Source: Candidatus Methanoperedentaceae archaeon GB37
Lineage (GTDB): Archaea > Halobacteriota > Methanosarcinia > Methanosarcinales > EX4572-44
Assembly: GCA_905171695.1 (NCBI GenBank)
Contig: LR991653.1
Coordinates: 958,258 to 1,022,257 of the forward strand
Direction of reading: 5' to 3'
Length of the DNA stretch: 64,000 bases
Each line of letters starts with the position of its first letter. Position 1 is the first letter of the stretch. Both the position numbers and the translations under genes were made by a program. The notes below the pieces were generated by a model. That model saw only the letters and a list, made by a program, of their open reading frames with translations. It was not told where the DNA came from and ran no database searches. This document shows, in pieces, positions 18,779 to 29,058 of the stretch.

Positions 18779-21700
18779 ACAGACACCTCTCTTGGAAAGA
18801 TCTTATCAGGCAGGATGTGGCACCACCTGCACTCGTGCTCTGCAGACGAATTGTAATACCTCGTTGCATTATAGTACCCGGTCTCATCGTGACATGCTGT
18901 GCAGTTCGTGCTCGAAAGGATCGACTCTCCTGGTGTGTCTGTCACGTTGTGCCGATCGGTCTCATTTAAAAAGTCGCTCTGGTACGAGTGGCAGCACTCA
19001 CACCACTTCCAGCCATACTCCTCTGATGGATGGTCATTTGAGTGTTCTGAGTAGCCTGTGCTTGTGTGACAGTCCGTGCAGTTCACCGAGTGGTGGACGC
19101 TCTCGTTAAAGAGGGTTGCATTCACGTAATAGACCTCTACGATCGTGCTCTCCAAGCTGCCGTGGCATCCGAGACAGTCAGTGCCGCCACCTCGTTTGAG
19201 CGCTGCATCGTGTATCTTTCCTGCGCCGTGGCACCTGCTGCAGTTGGATCCGTGCGTGATCTTCTGGCAGGATGGATCGATGAATGGGTTGAAGATGACT
19301 GATGAGTTGTTGTGGCAGTACTGGCAGTATCTGGTGCTGTTTGTTAGGTTTCGCAGAGTGGAAAGCTCGGTGTAGTTTCTGGCATAGTGTGATACGTACG
19401 ATACTCTACTCCCATATGGGTCATCCTCTATGAAGCTCACCTTCATCTCGCTCATGTTATGGCATCCAAGGCACGACCACGTGTTATTATCCTCGTTCTG
19501 GAGCGCATCGATCTCGCCACCTGATCTGAAGTGCTCATGTACTGCTGTGGCGTTGCTCAGATTGATGTGTGGAGCGGTTCCGTTGTGGCAGTCCCAGCAC
19601 TGATAGGGTGTGCGTACGATGTCGCCCATGTCAGATGTTGGCTCTCTGCCATCTGACTGGTGGCAGCCCCAGCACTTCTTGTTGGAGGCGGGTATGTGTG
19701 TGGAGTTGGTGGTGTTGTTGTTGACGTTCGCATGCACACCGCTGGCGACGGCGGTTACATTGATCCTGTGCTCGGCAGAAGAGCCAGTATCATGGCACTT
19801 GATGCAGTCACCGCCCCCGCCAGAACTCATGCTCTCCGCGTGGAAAGTCACGGGCATCAGCCCTGTGGTATCGTGGCACTCATAGCAATTTGAGTTGTTA
19901 TAATTCTGTTCATGTGTTACGATCTTCGCACCCCCCCATGTTATATTTTCAGGCGTGTTGTTGTGGCAGTAGAGGCAGTCGGTCGTGTTGTTCAGATGGG
20001 TCATCAGCATCCCGTGCGTACTGTTCAGGCCGTAGTGAGAGGCGATCGCTTTGAGGGTGTTTCCGATGATGCTCTCATCGGTGTCGTTGTGATATGGGTC
20101 GATCGAGTTGTTGTGGCAGTACTCGCAGGTTCCGTTCGGAGCTCCTGATATGTTCGTCCTGATATTCTCGGCGTAAGGTGGTGGTATATGATCGTAGACT
20201 CGTGGCGGGCTTCCAAAGAGTGATGCATAGGTGTATCCTGAGGAGGTTGCATGGCAGTACCCGCAGTATAATGGGTCTCTCACATTCTCAGGGTGGCCCA
20301 CAGGCTCGGTGCCGTCGCCGTGGCATACCCAGCACGAGACGCTCTCCTGATACTCGCTTGCCCCAGGGTCGTTCAGATCTCCATGCATCCCATTCCTTAT
20401 CGAGGTCGCATTGATGTTGGTCGCGTCCATGCCGGTGTCGTGGCATGCGATGCAGTCCGGGCCTCCGCCAACGAAGAGGGTTTCGCTGTGGAAGTATGGT
20501 TTTTCAGGTGCTTCCTTCGTTGTTACATGGCAGTCGTAGCACCTCGAGTTGTTTGTGTAGATGTCAGAGCCGAGATCGGTGGTGTGCACAAAGTTTGTTC
20601 CGAGCGTGATGTTCGTTGCATTGCCCCACTTTAATGCGGTTTCATTCTCGGTGTAATGGCAGTAGAGGCAGTCGGTCGTGTTGATCAGCATTCCGAAGCT
20701 CCTGTTGAGCGCATAGTGAGAGGCGATCGCTTTGAGGGTGTTTCCGATGACTGCCTCCCTTGTGTCGTTGTGATGCGGGTCTATCGAGTTGTTGTGGCAG
20801 TCTGCGCACGTCCCGTTTCCGTTCACATTGGTCTGGACATTAGGAGCGCTTGGCTGGTGCTCAACCACGAGCGGTGGTGATGTGGAGTCGTTCCATGTAT
20901 TCCATCGTGTTTCATACTCTATGTGGCAGTCAGAGCAGTTCCATGGGTGATTGTATCGATCGCCCATCGCGCCCACGTACTCTCCATCGGTGTCATGGCA
21001 TGCCCAGCAGATCTTGTTACGCGAGTCGAATGGATAGTACTGATGGTACGAGGTTGTGTATGTGATCGCGATATCGTCGAGTCTTGGTGTCTCGTTCCCA
21101 TCGCTCGTGTTCAGGTATACTCTGTACTGTATCCACTGGTCGTTATCATGGATCGGATTGATCTCTTCACCTGATGCAGTGTAGTAATCATCGGTTCCGG
21201 TGGGTCCATACCATGGTGCAGAATAGAGTAGAGACTCGGTGGCGCCAGATCTGAGCCTGAAGCGCATGCCTGTATTCTCTGGGAGACTCCCATCCCATCT
21301 GATGGTGCTGAAGCTATAGTTCTCGCCTGTCGAGTATGCTGCGGATGTGAGGTTCCCCTCACTCTTATAATAGTACCATGTGACCCCCCAGTCGTGGAGG
21401 ACTGGTGTGAAGGATGCATTCAGGGTTTTGAGCGTGGCTCTCAGCCTGATGCTTCTCGCTGTGATCGATGAGAGGAGACTTCCGTTCGAGACTGTTGCAA
21501 GCGTGCAGTTTGACGCGTTGAGAATCTCGTAGACGATCTCGTCTCCACGCTCCTCTGCGCCGATGCTTGCAGTTGGCTCTCTCTCACTATACCTGCGGAC
21601 CCTGAGATCATCGATATGGATATGGAATGTATCATTGCCTCTTCCTGAGAAGGACAGATTGGTGTACTCGAGCGTCGAGTCGTTTGCCTGGATCTGTCCA

Positions 21701-24700
21701 ATGGTTGCATCGGAGAGCATGGCTCGGGCCGTGAGTTCGTTCGTGCTTGCAGTCTTCCTGACCGCTGTTATGAATGTGTAATTTATTCCTGCCGAGATAT
21801 TCGTGTCCAGGCTCTCTGTGGCGAGATTGCTCCATTTGCCAGAGTCCACTCTCTTTATGCTGAGATCGGTCTCGTTTAACGAGGAAACGTACCTCTCATC
21901 CTCGTCATGGTATCGTGGACTCAGGTATATCGAGCCATTGGTGCTATCGATCCATCTCACAATGGCTTCAACGATGTAGTCATCAGGAAACTGGGTTGAG
22001 TTGATCTCAGCGATGACCTCTTCACCACTCGAGCCGTTGATGTGGTAGACTCCGTTCTCGACATACTGCTGGCTTGGATACGTGGTTTTGTTGATCGAAG
22101 CGTTTGTCAGGGATGCATTCTCGAAGTCATCCCCAAAGAGGAATGTATCATGGATGCTGCTCTCTGAAGTAGCAGATGGATTGCCATAGTGCATGTAGAT
22201 CGTCTTCTGGGATGGTATCTCAGGGATTTTCACCCAGAGAACCGCTGATGTTGCTTCTGTGTACTCTTCGATCCAGTAGGGCAATATGCTCCCATCAGAG
22301 TCTGTGAACCTGAGATCAGAGAAGTCGCTCTTCATATCGGAATCATAGGTCACGTTGATTCTGACCTGATAGTCGGTTAGCGGCCCCCCTGTGTTCTCGA
22401 TTGTGACCGCTCGCCTGTACTTCCAGTTCAGTGTATCGTTCGCGTGGAACGTGCCCCAGCCTCCGAGTCTCTGGGGTGCAATCAGGGTTGAGGTCAGGTT
22501 TCCAGTGGTGCTTCCAGTGCTGAGAGAGACGTCTCCGCCTGATATCGTCACATTACTCGATGATGCGATCTCTGATGTATCGGTGAATGTATCGTTCTCC
22601 TCAGAGGAGATGGTCTCAAGTCTCACAACGCTTGTTGCACTGATGTTAAGCGATCCATTGTACTGAGTTGACGTACTCTCTCCGATACCACCGCTCCAGT
22701 CTTCTTGCGTCCACGTGTTTCCTGGATCGGTCGCATTCTGGTTGATCCTTCTATGTACAGAGGTTGATGCAACGCTTGATACGTTGACGCCTGAATCAAC
22801 ACCGAAGCCAGCATTGAAGCCTGAATCCGTTGAGGTGTCGTGGCACATCGTGCAGTTCGGACCTCCCCCCCAGTTGAGTGGTGACTCGTGGAAATCATCT
22901 GGCATTGCCACTCCATAATCGATGTGGCATGCATAGCACTCGCTATTCTCAGTTGCATTGTACATATCCATCGTGCCACTCGCGTATATCTGAGTTGCAC
23001 CACCCCATCTCGTGCCATTGGTACTGCTGTTGTGGCAGTAGAGGCAGTTGAGCGTCTCAAGACTCACCCATCTTCCGTAGTGTGATACGTTTGCATCGAG
23101 CGTGTTTCCAAGCAATCGCTCATCTGTATCGTTGTGATATGGATCGATCGAGTTGTTGTGGCAGTCAGCACAGGTCCCGTTCCCGACTACGTTCGTTGTG
23201 ACGTCGGTTGAGTTCGGGGAGTGCTCGACGATGCCTCTTGGAGGGAGGGGGCTTCCATCTGCCGACCATGTGTAGCCATTCATCGTGGCTGCGTTCCACT
23301 CTGCACTCGGGGTGTGGCAGTCCTCGCATCTCCATGGATCATCGTATCGATCGCCCATGCCCTCTGGCTGGAATCCATCTGACTGGTGGCACCCCCAGCA
23401 CGGCTTTGAACTATCGTTCACATCGATCTGCTCATAAGCGTTCTCTGTCACGTTCTGGTGAATCCCATTGTTCACTGATGTTGCGTTCGTCTCTGTGAAC
23501 CCGTAGGGATTTCCCTTGTCATGGCAGACGATGCAGTCAGGTCCACCTCCTGAGTAGAGTGTCTCGTTGTGGAAGTTACCTGGGATCGTGAGATCCTCCA
23601 CAGGGTCATCAGGATGGTTTCCGATCACATGGCAGCCATAGCACTCCTGGTTCGTCGAGACCCCTCCTGAGTGCGTCTCCATATCAACAATCGTCGCGTT
23701 GCCCCAGACAGCAGAGTTCGTCTCGTTGCAGTGGCAGTAGATGCAGGATGTGGAGTTTGTCGTCTCGTTCATCAGCATCCCGCCTGTGCTGTTCAAGCCG
23801 TAGTGGGATGTGTTTCCGAGGATGGTTGTCTCATTATAACTCTTCCAGTGCCATACCCCGTCGTCGGTGCAGTACCTCGTCTTCAGTTCACCGATATCGG
23901 TGATCCTGCTTGGATAGTGGCAGTCCTCGCATGAGCCTCCCTTCGCAGGATCGGTCTGGATCCTGATCGATCCCGCGCCCTTGGTGGTGGGACCATGGTT
24001 CTTGATTATGGTGGCACTGTGGGTGACGTCAGGATTGCTCGCATTGACATGGGGAGGCTGGTACTCTCCATGGCACTTCGCGCACTTGTATGGATTCAGG
24101 GTTCTATCCGGATGGTAATTCGGATATGGGGGCGTGCCGTTCGTTGCATGGCATCCCCAGCAGATCTTATTATCCTCTGATACACTGGATGCATCAAAAC
24201 CCCTTCTCTCTGCCCAGTATGTGATGTTGCAGTCGGAGTTTACGCCTGCATGCATACCGAGTTTCATCGCTGTCACGTTCACCATCGGGCGGATGGCGTC
24301 AGGATTGCTATTGTCATGGCATTCGGTGCAGTCTGGACCCCCTGTTGGGGTGATCGAAAGCATATCCCGACCATAAGAACCCCACTCACTCGTATTATAG
24401 GGTTCAGAACCAGCACTGTGGCATTCCATCTGGCAATAACCCTCTGGGTCGCTCGTGATTGCGCCGCCTCTATTCAGGCTCTCGTTATACCAGTCATCAG
24501 GTATATCATATCCGTTTGCCTCGTTCAGGAGGTATGCTGGATAGGTGGAGTTGTTGATGAATCCAAAGAACCCGCCTGTCGCGCTCGAGCCTGGCTTTAC
24601 TGACTGGTTGCGATTCATCCTCGGGATATCAGAGCCATGTGGGTTATGGCAGTTCCTGCACCCTGGTGAGAGCATGCCGTCCCAGTACGAGATGTGTCCC

Positions 24701-27700
24701 TGGTGATAGTTCGGCTGCATAGTGCCGGTTCCGTTCTCCCAGAAGTTCGTCTTCTGAGTAGTTGTATTCAGGATATTCTCTTCGAGGTGGCATGTGTAGC
24801 AGAGATCGAACGCCTCTGAAAAATAACCATCAAATGCGTTTGAAAGCGTATCGGTTCCGGTATAATAGTACTTCACAAGATCGTACTTCCATTCCTTTGT
24901 GTGACCATTGATCGTCACGTTCTCTGGCACATCCCCATGGTTGTCGTGGCACGTCTTGCACGAGATATTCCCGTCGTTCACGGGGTGCGCTGTTATGCTC
25001 TGAAACTCGGTATACTGATCTCCATACGGACTTCCGATCCCATGGCAGCTGCTACCGCTTGCGTTGTCACTCCCGTTGTAGCAGAGCCATGGACTCTGCA
25101 CCGCGAGGAGGTTGGGTCCTGATGACCTTCCGTGTGGGATTGCCTCGGTATCGGTCTCGTTGTGGCAGTACGTGCAGTTTCTTGCATCCGATCCTATGGT
25201 ATCGTTCGCGTGCTGTGTCAGTTCGAACTTCTTCTTATCCTCGTGGCAGTAGTAGCACCGGGTGTTAACGATCCAGCCTGTTGTGACGATCAGGGTCGCT
25301 CCCTTTCCTTTCACCTGGTAGTCGGTATCGTTGTATCCTGTCTGGTTGGTGAGGGTCGTGGCATTGGCATACACTCCGTGATCGACTCGCTCGGTAGGGC
25401 TTGCTGTAAACTGGGTCACATTGGGGAGCGTATCATAGTATGAACTCAGACGCCCATCCGTTCCTGTGATGCCGGTGAAGATCGTTGCGTTCCCTCCTGT
25501 TTCATTGTACCTGAATGTGACACTGCTTCCTGCCATGTTCTTGATGTAGAGGGAGTCTGTGACCCATACGTCGAGATACCATCTGACGGTCAGAGTTGCG
25601 CTATCGGTCAACCCGTATCTGCTCTCATTGAATGCTGTGTCGAGTATACAGGCTTCTGTGCTGCCATCGAGGTAGAAGTCGTAGTTGTTGAGTTGCGCCT
25701 TTGTCTGGGTGATCGTGTTGTTATCCGATGATTCGATGTAGACATCGTAGACGCCGCTTCCTTCGATCGTGTTTGCGATCAGTTCATTGAATCTGGACGA
25801 GGATATGAAATGAACACCATTGTCACTGTTATTCAGGATACTATTCCATGTGACGTTGTTATTGCTGGATTGGACGAATGCTATGCCTGTGTCTGTGTTG
25901 TTCAGGATCGTGTTCCTCTCAATCTCATTGTAATCAGAGTGAGAGAGGTGCAGCCCATTCCCGCCGTTGTATGAGATGTTGTTCTCTGTTATGTTGTTGT
26001 GATCAGATTCGAGCATGATCCCGCGACCACCATTGGAGCATATACTGGTGTTGATGATGGTGATGTGTTCGCTCGATGCATCGATCCGAAGTCCATGATC
26101 GGCGTTCTTCGAGAGATTGCCATCCGTGAAGTTGATGTGATCTGACGAATGGAGATAGACGCCGTAATAGGTGGTGCTGGAGCAGGCGGTATTGTTCACA
26201 AGGGTGTTATAGTCAGATCCATCGAGATAGAATCCAAAATAAGTGTTTGAGGAGGCGGTATTGTTCATGAGACTGTTATTCTCTGATGCACCGAGATATA
26301 TGCCCCTATCATTCCTGTTTGTGATGCAGTCTGAGATGGTGTTGTTGCTGGAGGATAGGAGGTAGATTCCGTAGGAATCGCAGTTTGAGGCAACGATCTC
26401 CTCTATGGTGTTATTCCTTGAAGAGGTTATATGCACCCCATCGTCTCCGCTCTTCGATACATTGTTTCTCTCCAGGTCGTTGTTGTGGGATGATGCAACG
26501 TATATGCCGCTTCTACCACTGCCTGATGCATCGTTATCATCGATCACGTTGTGACTCGATGAGGAGAGGTGGATCCCATCGTTCCCGCAGCTAGGTAGAT
26601 GATTCCCGCTGATATTGTTGTTTGAGGATGAGATCAGATATAACCCGTTCTCTCTGATCTCTGTCAGATTGTTCTCGATTATAGTAATATTATCTGATGA
26701 TTTGAGATAGATGCCATGGTATCTGTTTTTTATGGTGTTGTTTTCGATCACAAAGTCTGCACAGTCGATCAGCGAGATCCTGCCGAGATTGGAGACATTG
26801 TATGCAGCCAGATCATTGTTTTTGATCTCTACTGATGTATAATTATAATAGTAGTATACAGGCTCGCCATCCACGGTATTGCTGTACGGATCGATCGCGT
26901 TATCATAATCATTTACAATATAGAGTGCTGTGTGGGTGCTACCGGTTATATTATTATCTGTTAAGTTGTTATTGCTGGATGATTCTATATAATATCCATG
27001 CACGGTATCGAGGACGGTGCTGTTTCTTATGTCGTTATTCTCGGATGAATCGAGGTAAATGCCATCTGAACTCGATGAAACGGTGTTATTCGAGAGAAGA
27101 TTGTAAGAGGATGATGAGAGCCTGAACCCGGAGTCTGGGTTCCAGCTCACTCTATTGTTGGTCAGGTTGTTGTGATGAGAAGAGGCGAGGTAGATGCCGT
27201 CGTGATCATTGCTGGTTACGGTGTTGTTGACAATCTCGTTCTGACTGGAGGACGTCATATAGATTCCATAATTGTTATTCGATGCATTGTTATCGGTCAG
27301 ATTGTTAGAGTCGGATGAAGATAGTTCAATGCCATAGTAGTTGTTCAGCAGTGTATTGTTGATGATCGTGATGTTGGATGAAGTGACCAGTCGAATGCCA
27401 TCTCCATCATCGATCGTGCTATCCCTTATCACAAAGTTGGAACAACTGGCAAGCGTCACATGCCCGACATCGTTCTGATCTATCCTGAGAGAGCTATCGT
27501 TGTTGTAGTAATAGTAGACCTTCTTCCCGTTCACAAGATTGCTCTGATCAATATCGTTCTCGTAACCGGAGGTGACATACAGCCCATAGCGTGTGTTATC
27601 TGTCATGTTATTACCCTCTAGGGTACACTCCTCTGATGAGTCCAGATATACGCCGTACCTGCTATTCGATACTGTGTTATTGATCAGGTCGATGGCATTC

Positions 27701-28737
27701 GATGATGAGAGGTGTATGCCGTGATTGGTATTCCCGTCTGCTCTGCTCTCTCTCACACTGATGTTGCTCGACCCCTCGATGTATATGCCGTAACTGTTAC
27801 TGCCAGCGGTATTGTTGGAGAGTGTGTTGTTCTCTCCAGAGACGTATATGCCATAGTTGTTGTTCGAGTTTGCGGTGTTGTCTGTAAGCGTGTTGTTGCT
27901 CGAATCGAAGAGGTGGATTCCGCTTCCATACGAAGAGTCTCCATTCGAGTCTGTTCTACTCCCTCTAATGTTATTGCTGTTTGAAGAGTATAGGTAGATG
28001 CCGTACCTCCTGTTCTGATCTGCTCTGTTATCGGTTAATGTATTGCTAGGGGACGCTTTCATGTAGATCCCGTATCTCGTGTTTCCATCCGCGGTGTTCT
28101 TCGTCAGGTTGTTGCCATGGGAATTAGATAGGTAGATCCCGTAATAGCTATCCGATACAGTGGTGTTGGATATCACCGTATTATTGGATGAATTCAGAAA
28201 GATACCATAATAATTATACTCTATCGTGCAGTTCTCGATGAGGATCCCATCTGCTCTGATATTCAATCCGTAACTGCCACCATCGTAACCGCAGTACTCG
28301 ATGGTACTCCCCTTAAGACTTCCACTGCTACCCTTTCTATACCACCAGTTGTACCTGTACTTCGTGTTGTTTACGCTCACAAGCGAGTTGTTTGTGAGAT
28401 TCAGAACCCCTCCCTCCCTGACATCGATCTTGTACTCTCCATCTCCGGTGCAGTTCAATCGTATGGTGGCATTGCTCAGTTCAAGTGCTCCGCTCGTGAC
28501 GATGATGTCGCCTGTGACGATGCTTGCGTTGTTGCTCAGGAGTGTGCTCCATGTCTCGTCGTTTGCAGTGGTGACGTTGATCTCTCCGTATTCTGCTGCT
28601 CGCACCATGTTGCAGAGAATGAGAGTGTAGAGATTGAGGATGAGAACCAGTGTGAGAAGACGTGTCGTGGAGACCCTCCGAGGACTCTCTGAATAACCGA
28701 TCTCATATCTGACTATGGTAAGATGGGATGCAAACAT
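18775..28737 (-). CDS. Giant multiheme cytochrome 1 (beta-helix + about 40 hemes)
   Basis: 3320 aa. A leader with a hydrophobic core (residues about 25-45) ends in AAEYGEINVTTAN. Residues 60-1020 are NosD/PbH1-type beta-helix repeats (SSSNNTL..N patterns), rich in N-glycosylation sequons. The first heme motif is at residue 1161. By hand I count 40 CX2CH motifs plus CQMECH (CX3CH) and one CX11CH. A six-heme module repeats four times: CWxCH, CxxCH, CADCHNNSIDP-like, CLYCH, CYxCH, CxxCHD. Residues about 1966-2576 carry no heme and include a DUF2341-like lectin or jelly-roll region, which splits the heme array. No membrane segment or S-layer domain is visible at the C-terminus, so it is probably secreted. 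Expected role: long-range extracellular electron transfer. Confidence 0.9.
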   Translation of the reverse strand: MFASHLTIVRYEIGYSESPRRVSTTRLLTLVLILNLYTLILCNMVRAAEYGEINVTTANDETWSTLLSNNASIVTGDIIVTSGALELSNATIRLNCTGDGEYKIDVREGGVLNLTNNSLVSVNNTKYRYNWWYRKGSSGSLKGSTIEYCGYDGGSYGLNIRADGILIENCTIEYNYYGIFLNSSNNTVISNTTVSDSYYGIYLSNSHGNNLTKNTADGNTRYGIYMKASPSNTLTDNRADQNRRYGIYLYSSNSNNIRGSRTDSNGDSSYGSGIHLFDSSNNTLTDNTANSNNNYGIYVSGENNTLSNNTAGSNSYGIYIEGSSNISVRESRADGNTNHGIHLSSSNAIDLINNTVSNSRYGVYLDSSEECTLEGNNMTDNTRYGLYVTSGYENDIDQSNLVNGKKVYYYYNNDSSLRIDQNDVGHVTLASCSNFVIRDSTIDDGDGIRLVTSSNITIINNTLLNNYYGIELSSSDSNNLTDNNASNNNYGIYMTSSSQNEIVNNTVTSNDHDGIYLASSHHNNLTNNRVSWNPDSGFRLSSSSYNLLSNNTVSSSSDGIYLDSSENNDIRNSTVLDTVHGYYIESSSNNNLTDNNITGSTHTALYIVNDYDNAIDPYSNTVDGEPVYYYYNYTSVEIKNNDLAAYNVSNLGRISLIDCADFVIENNTIKNRYHGIYLKSSDNITIIENNLTEIRENGLYLISSSNNNISGNHLPSCGNDGIHLSSSSHNVIDDNDASGSGRSGIYVASSHNNDLERNNVSKSGDDGVHITSSRNNTIEEIVASNCDSYGIYLLSSSNNTISDCITNRNDRGIYLGASENNSLMNNTASSNTYFGFYLDGSDYNTLVNNTACSSTTYYGVYLHSSDHINFTDGNLSKNADHGLRIDASSEHITIINTSICSNGGRGIMLESDHNNITENNISYNGGNGLHLSHSDYNEIERNTILNNTDTGIAFVQSSNNNVTWNSILNNSDNGVHFISSSRFNELIANTIEGSGVYDVYIESSDNNTITQTKAQLNNYDFYLDGSTEACILDTAFNESRYGLTDSATLTVRWYLDVWVTDSLYIKNMAGSSVTFRYNETGGNATIFTGITGTDGRLSSYYDTLPNVTQFTASPTERVDHGVYANATTLTNQTGYNDTDYQVKGKGATLIVTTGWIVNTRCYYCHEDKKKFELTQHANDTIGSDARNCTYCHNETDTEAIPHGRSSGPNLLAVQSPWLCYNGSDNASGSSCHGIGSPYGDQYTEFQSITAHPVNDGNISCKTCHDNHGDVPENVTINGHTKEWKYDLVKYYYTGTDTLSNAFDGYFSEAFDLCYTCHLEENILNTTTQKTNFWENGTGTMQPNYHQGHISYWDGMLSPGCRNCHNPHGSDIPRMNRNQSVKPGSSATGGFFGFINNSTYPAYLLNEANGYDIPDDWYNESLNRGGAITSDPEGYCQMECHSAGSEPYNTSEWGSYGRDMLSITPTGGPDCTECHDNSNPDAIRPMVNVTAMKLGMHAGVNSDCNITYWAERRGFDASSVSEDNKICWGCHATNGTPPYPNYHPDRTLNPYKCAKCHGEYQPPHVNASNPDVTHSATIIKNHGPTTKGAGSIRIQTDPAKGGSCEDCHYPSRITDIGELKTRYCTDDGVWHWKSYNETTILGNTSHYGLNSTGGMLMNETTNSTSCIYCHCNETNSAVWGNATIVDMETHSGGVSTNQECYGCHVIGNHPDDPVEDLTIPGNFHNETLYSGGGPDCIVCHDKGNPYGFTETNATSVNNGIHQNVTENAYEQIDVNDSSKPCWGCHQSDGFQPEGMGDRYDDPWRCEDCHTPSAEWNAATMNGYTWSADGSPLPPRGIVEHSPNSTDVTTNVVGNGTCADCHNNSIDPYHNDTDERLLGNTLDANVSHYGRWVSLETLNCLYCHNSSTNGTRWGGATQIYASGTMDMYNATENSECYACHIDYGVAMPDDFHESPLNWGGGPNCTMCHDTSTDSGFNAGFGVDSGVNVSSVASTSVHRRINQNATDPGNTWTQEDWSGGIGESTSTQYNGSLNISATSVVRLETISSEENDTFTDTSEIASSSNVTISGGDVSLSTGSTTGNLTSTLIAPQRLGGWGTFHANDTLNWKYRRAVTIENTGGPLTDYQVRINVTYDSDMKSDFSDLRFTDSDGSILPYWIEEYTEATSAVLWVKIPEIPSQKTIYMHYGNPSATSESSIHDTFLFGDDFENASLTNASINKTTYPSQQYVENGVYHINGSSGEEVIAEINSTQFPDDYIVEAIVRWIDSTNGSIYLSPRYHDEDERYVSSLNETDLSIKRVDSGKWSNLATESLDTNISAGINYTFITAVRKTASTNELTARAMLSDATIGQIQANDSTLEYTNLSFSGRGNDTFHIHIDDLRVRRYSEREPTASIGAEERGDEIVYEILNASNCTLATVSNGSLLSSITARSIRLRATLKTLNASFTPVLHDWGVTWYYYKSEGNLTSAAYSTGENYSFSTIRWDGSLPENTGMRFRLRSGATESLLYSAPWYGPTGTDDYYTASGEEINPIHDNDQWIQYRVYLNTSDGNETPRLDDIAITYTTSYHQYYPFDSRNKICWACHDTDGEYVGAMGDRYNHPWNCSDCHIEYETRWNTWNDSTSPPLVVEHQPSAPNVQTNVNGNGTCADCHNNSIDPHHNDTREAVIGNTLKAIASHYALNRSFGMLINTTDCLYCHYTENETALKWGNATNITLGTNFVHTTDLGSDIYTNNSRCYDCHVTTKEAPEKPYFHSETLFVGGGPDCIACHDTGMDATNINATSIRNGMHGDLNDPGASEYQESVSCWVCHGDGTEPVGHPENVRDPLYCGYCHATSSGYTYASLFGSPPRVYDHIPPPYAENIRTNISGAPNGTCEYCHNNSIDPYHNDTDESIIGNTLKAIASHYGLNSTHGMLMTHLNNTTDCLYCHNNTPENITWGGAKIVTHEQNYNNSNCYECHDTTGLMPVTFHAESMSSGGGGDCIKCHDTGSSAEHRINVTAVASGVHANVNNNTTNSTHIPASNKKCWGCHQSDGREPTSDMGDIVRTPYQCWDCHNGTAPHINLSNATAVHEHFRSGGEIDALQNEDNNTWSCLGCHNMSEMKVSFIEDDPYGSRVSYVSHYARNYTELSTLRNLTNSTRYCQYCHNNSSVIFNPFIDPSCQKITHGSNCSRCHGAGKIHDAALKRGGGTDCLGCHGSLESTIVEVYYVNATLFNESVHHSVNCTDCHTSTGYSEHSNDHPSEEYGWKWCECCHSYQSDFLNETDRHNVTDTPGESILSSTNCTACHDETGYYNATRYYNSSAEHECRWCHILPDKIFPREVSV

Positions 28738-29058
28738 TCATACCACTCATATTAGATAACTTTTTCAATAATAATTATCATATAATATACTTTCTCTGTG
28801 TATCGCTTCACACAGACACCCCTTCTGGAAAGATCCTATCAGGCAGTATGTGACACCACCTGCACTCATGCTCTGCAGATGAATTGTAATACCCCGTTGC
28901 ATTATAGTACCCAGTCTCATCGTGGCATACGGTGCAGTTCGTGCTCGAAAGGATCGACTCTCCTGGCGCGTCTCTCACGTTGTGCCGATCGGTCTCATTC
29001 AAAAAGTCACTCTGGTACGAGTGGCAAGCACTCACACCACTTCCAGTAGTATTCTTCG
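28528..29058 (-). repeat. 531-bp direct repeat, copy A
   Basis: Nearly identical to 36534-37063, offset 8006 bases (8005 after the single-base insertion). It covers the N-terminal leader of giant 1, its promoter and the C-terminal tail of giant 2. The promoter part is identical; elsewhere only scattered substitutions are seen. Confidence 0.92.
28775..28790 (-). promoter_or_regulatory. Promoter of giant cytochrome 1
   Basis: The 70-base gap before the ATG at 28737 carries, on the minus strand, an AAAG followed by TATATTATATGATAA-like box A, about 40-50 bases from the start. The whole gap is identical to the one upstream of giant cytochrome 2. Confidence 0.65.
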
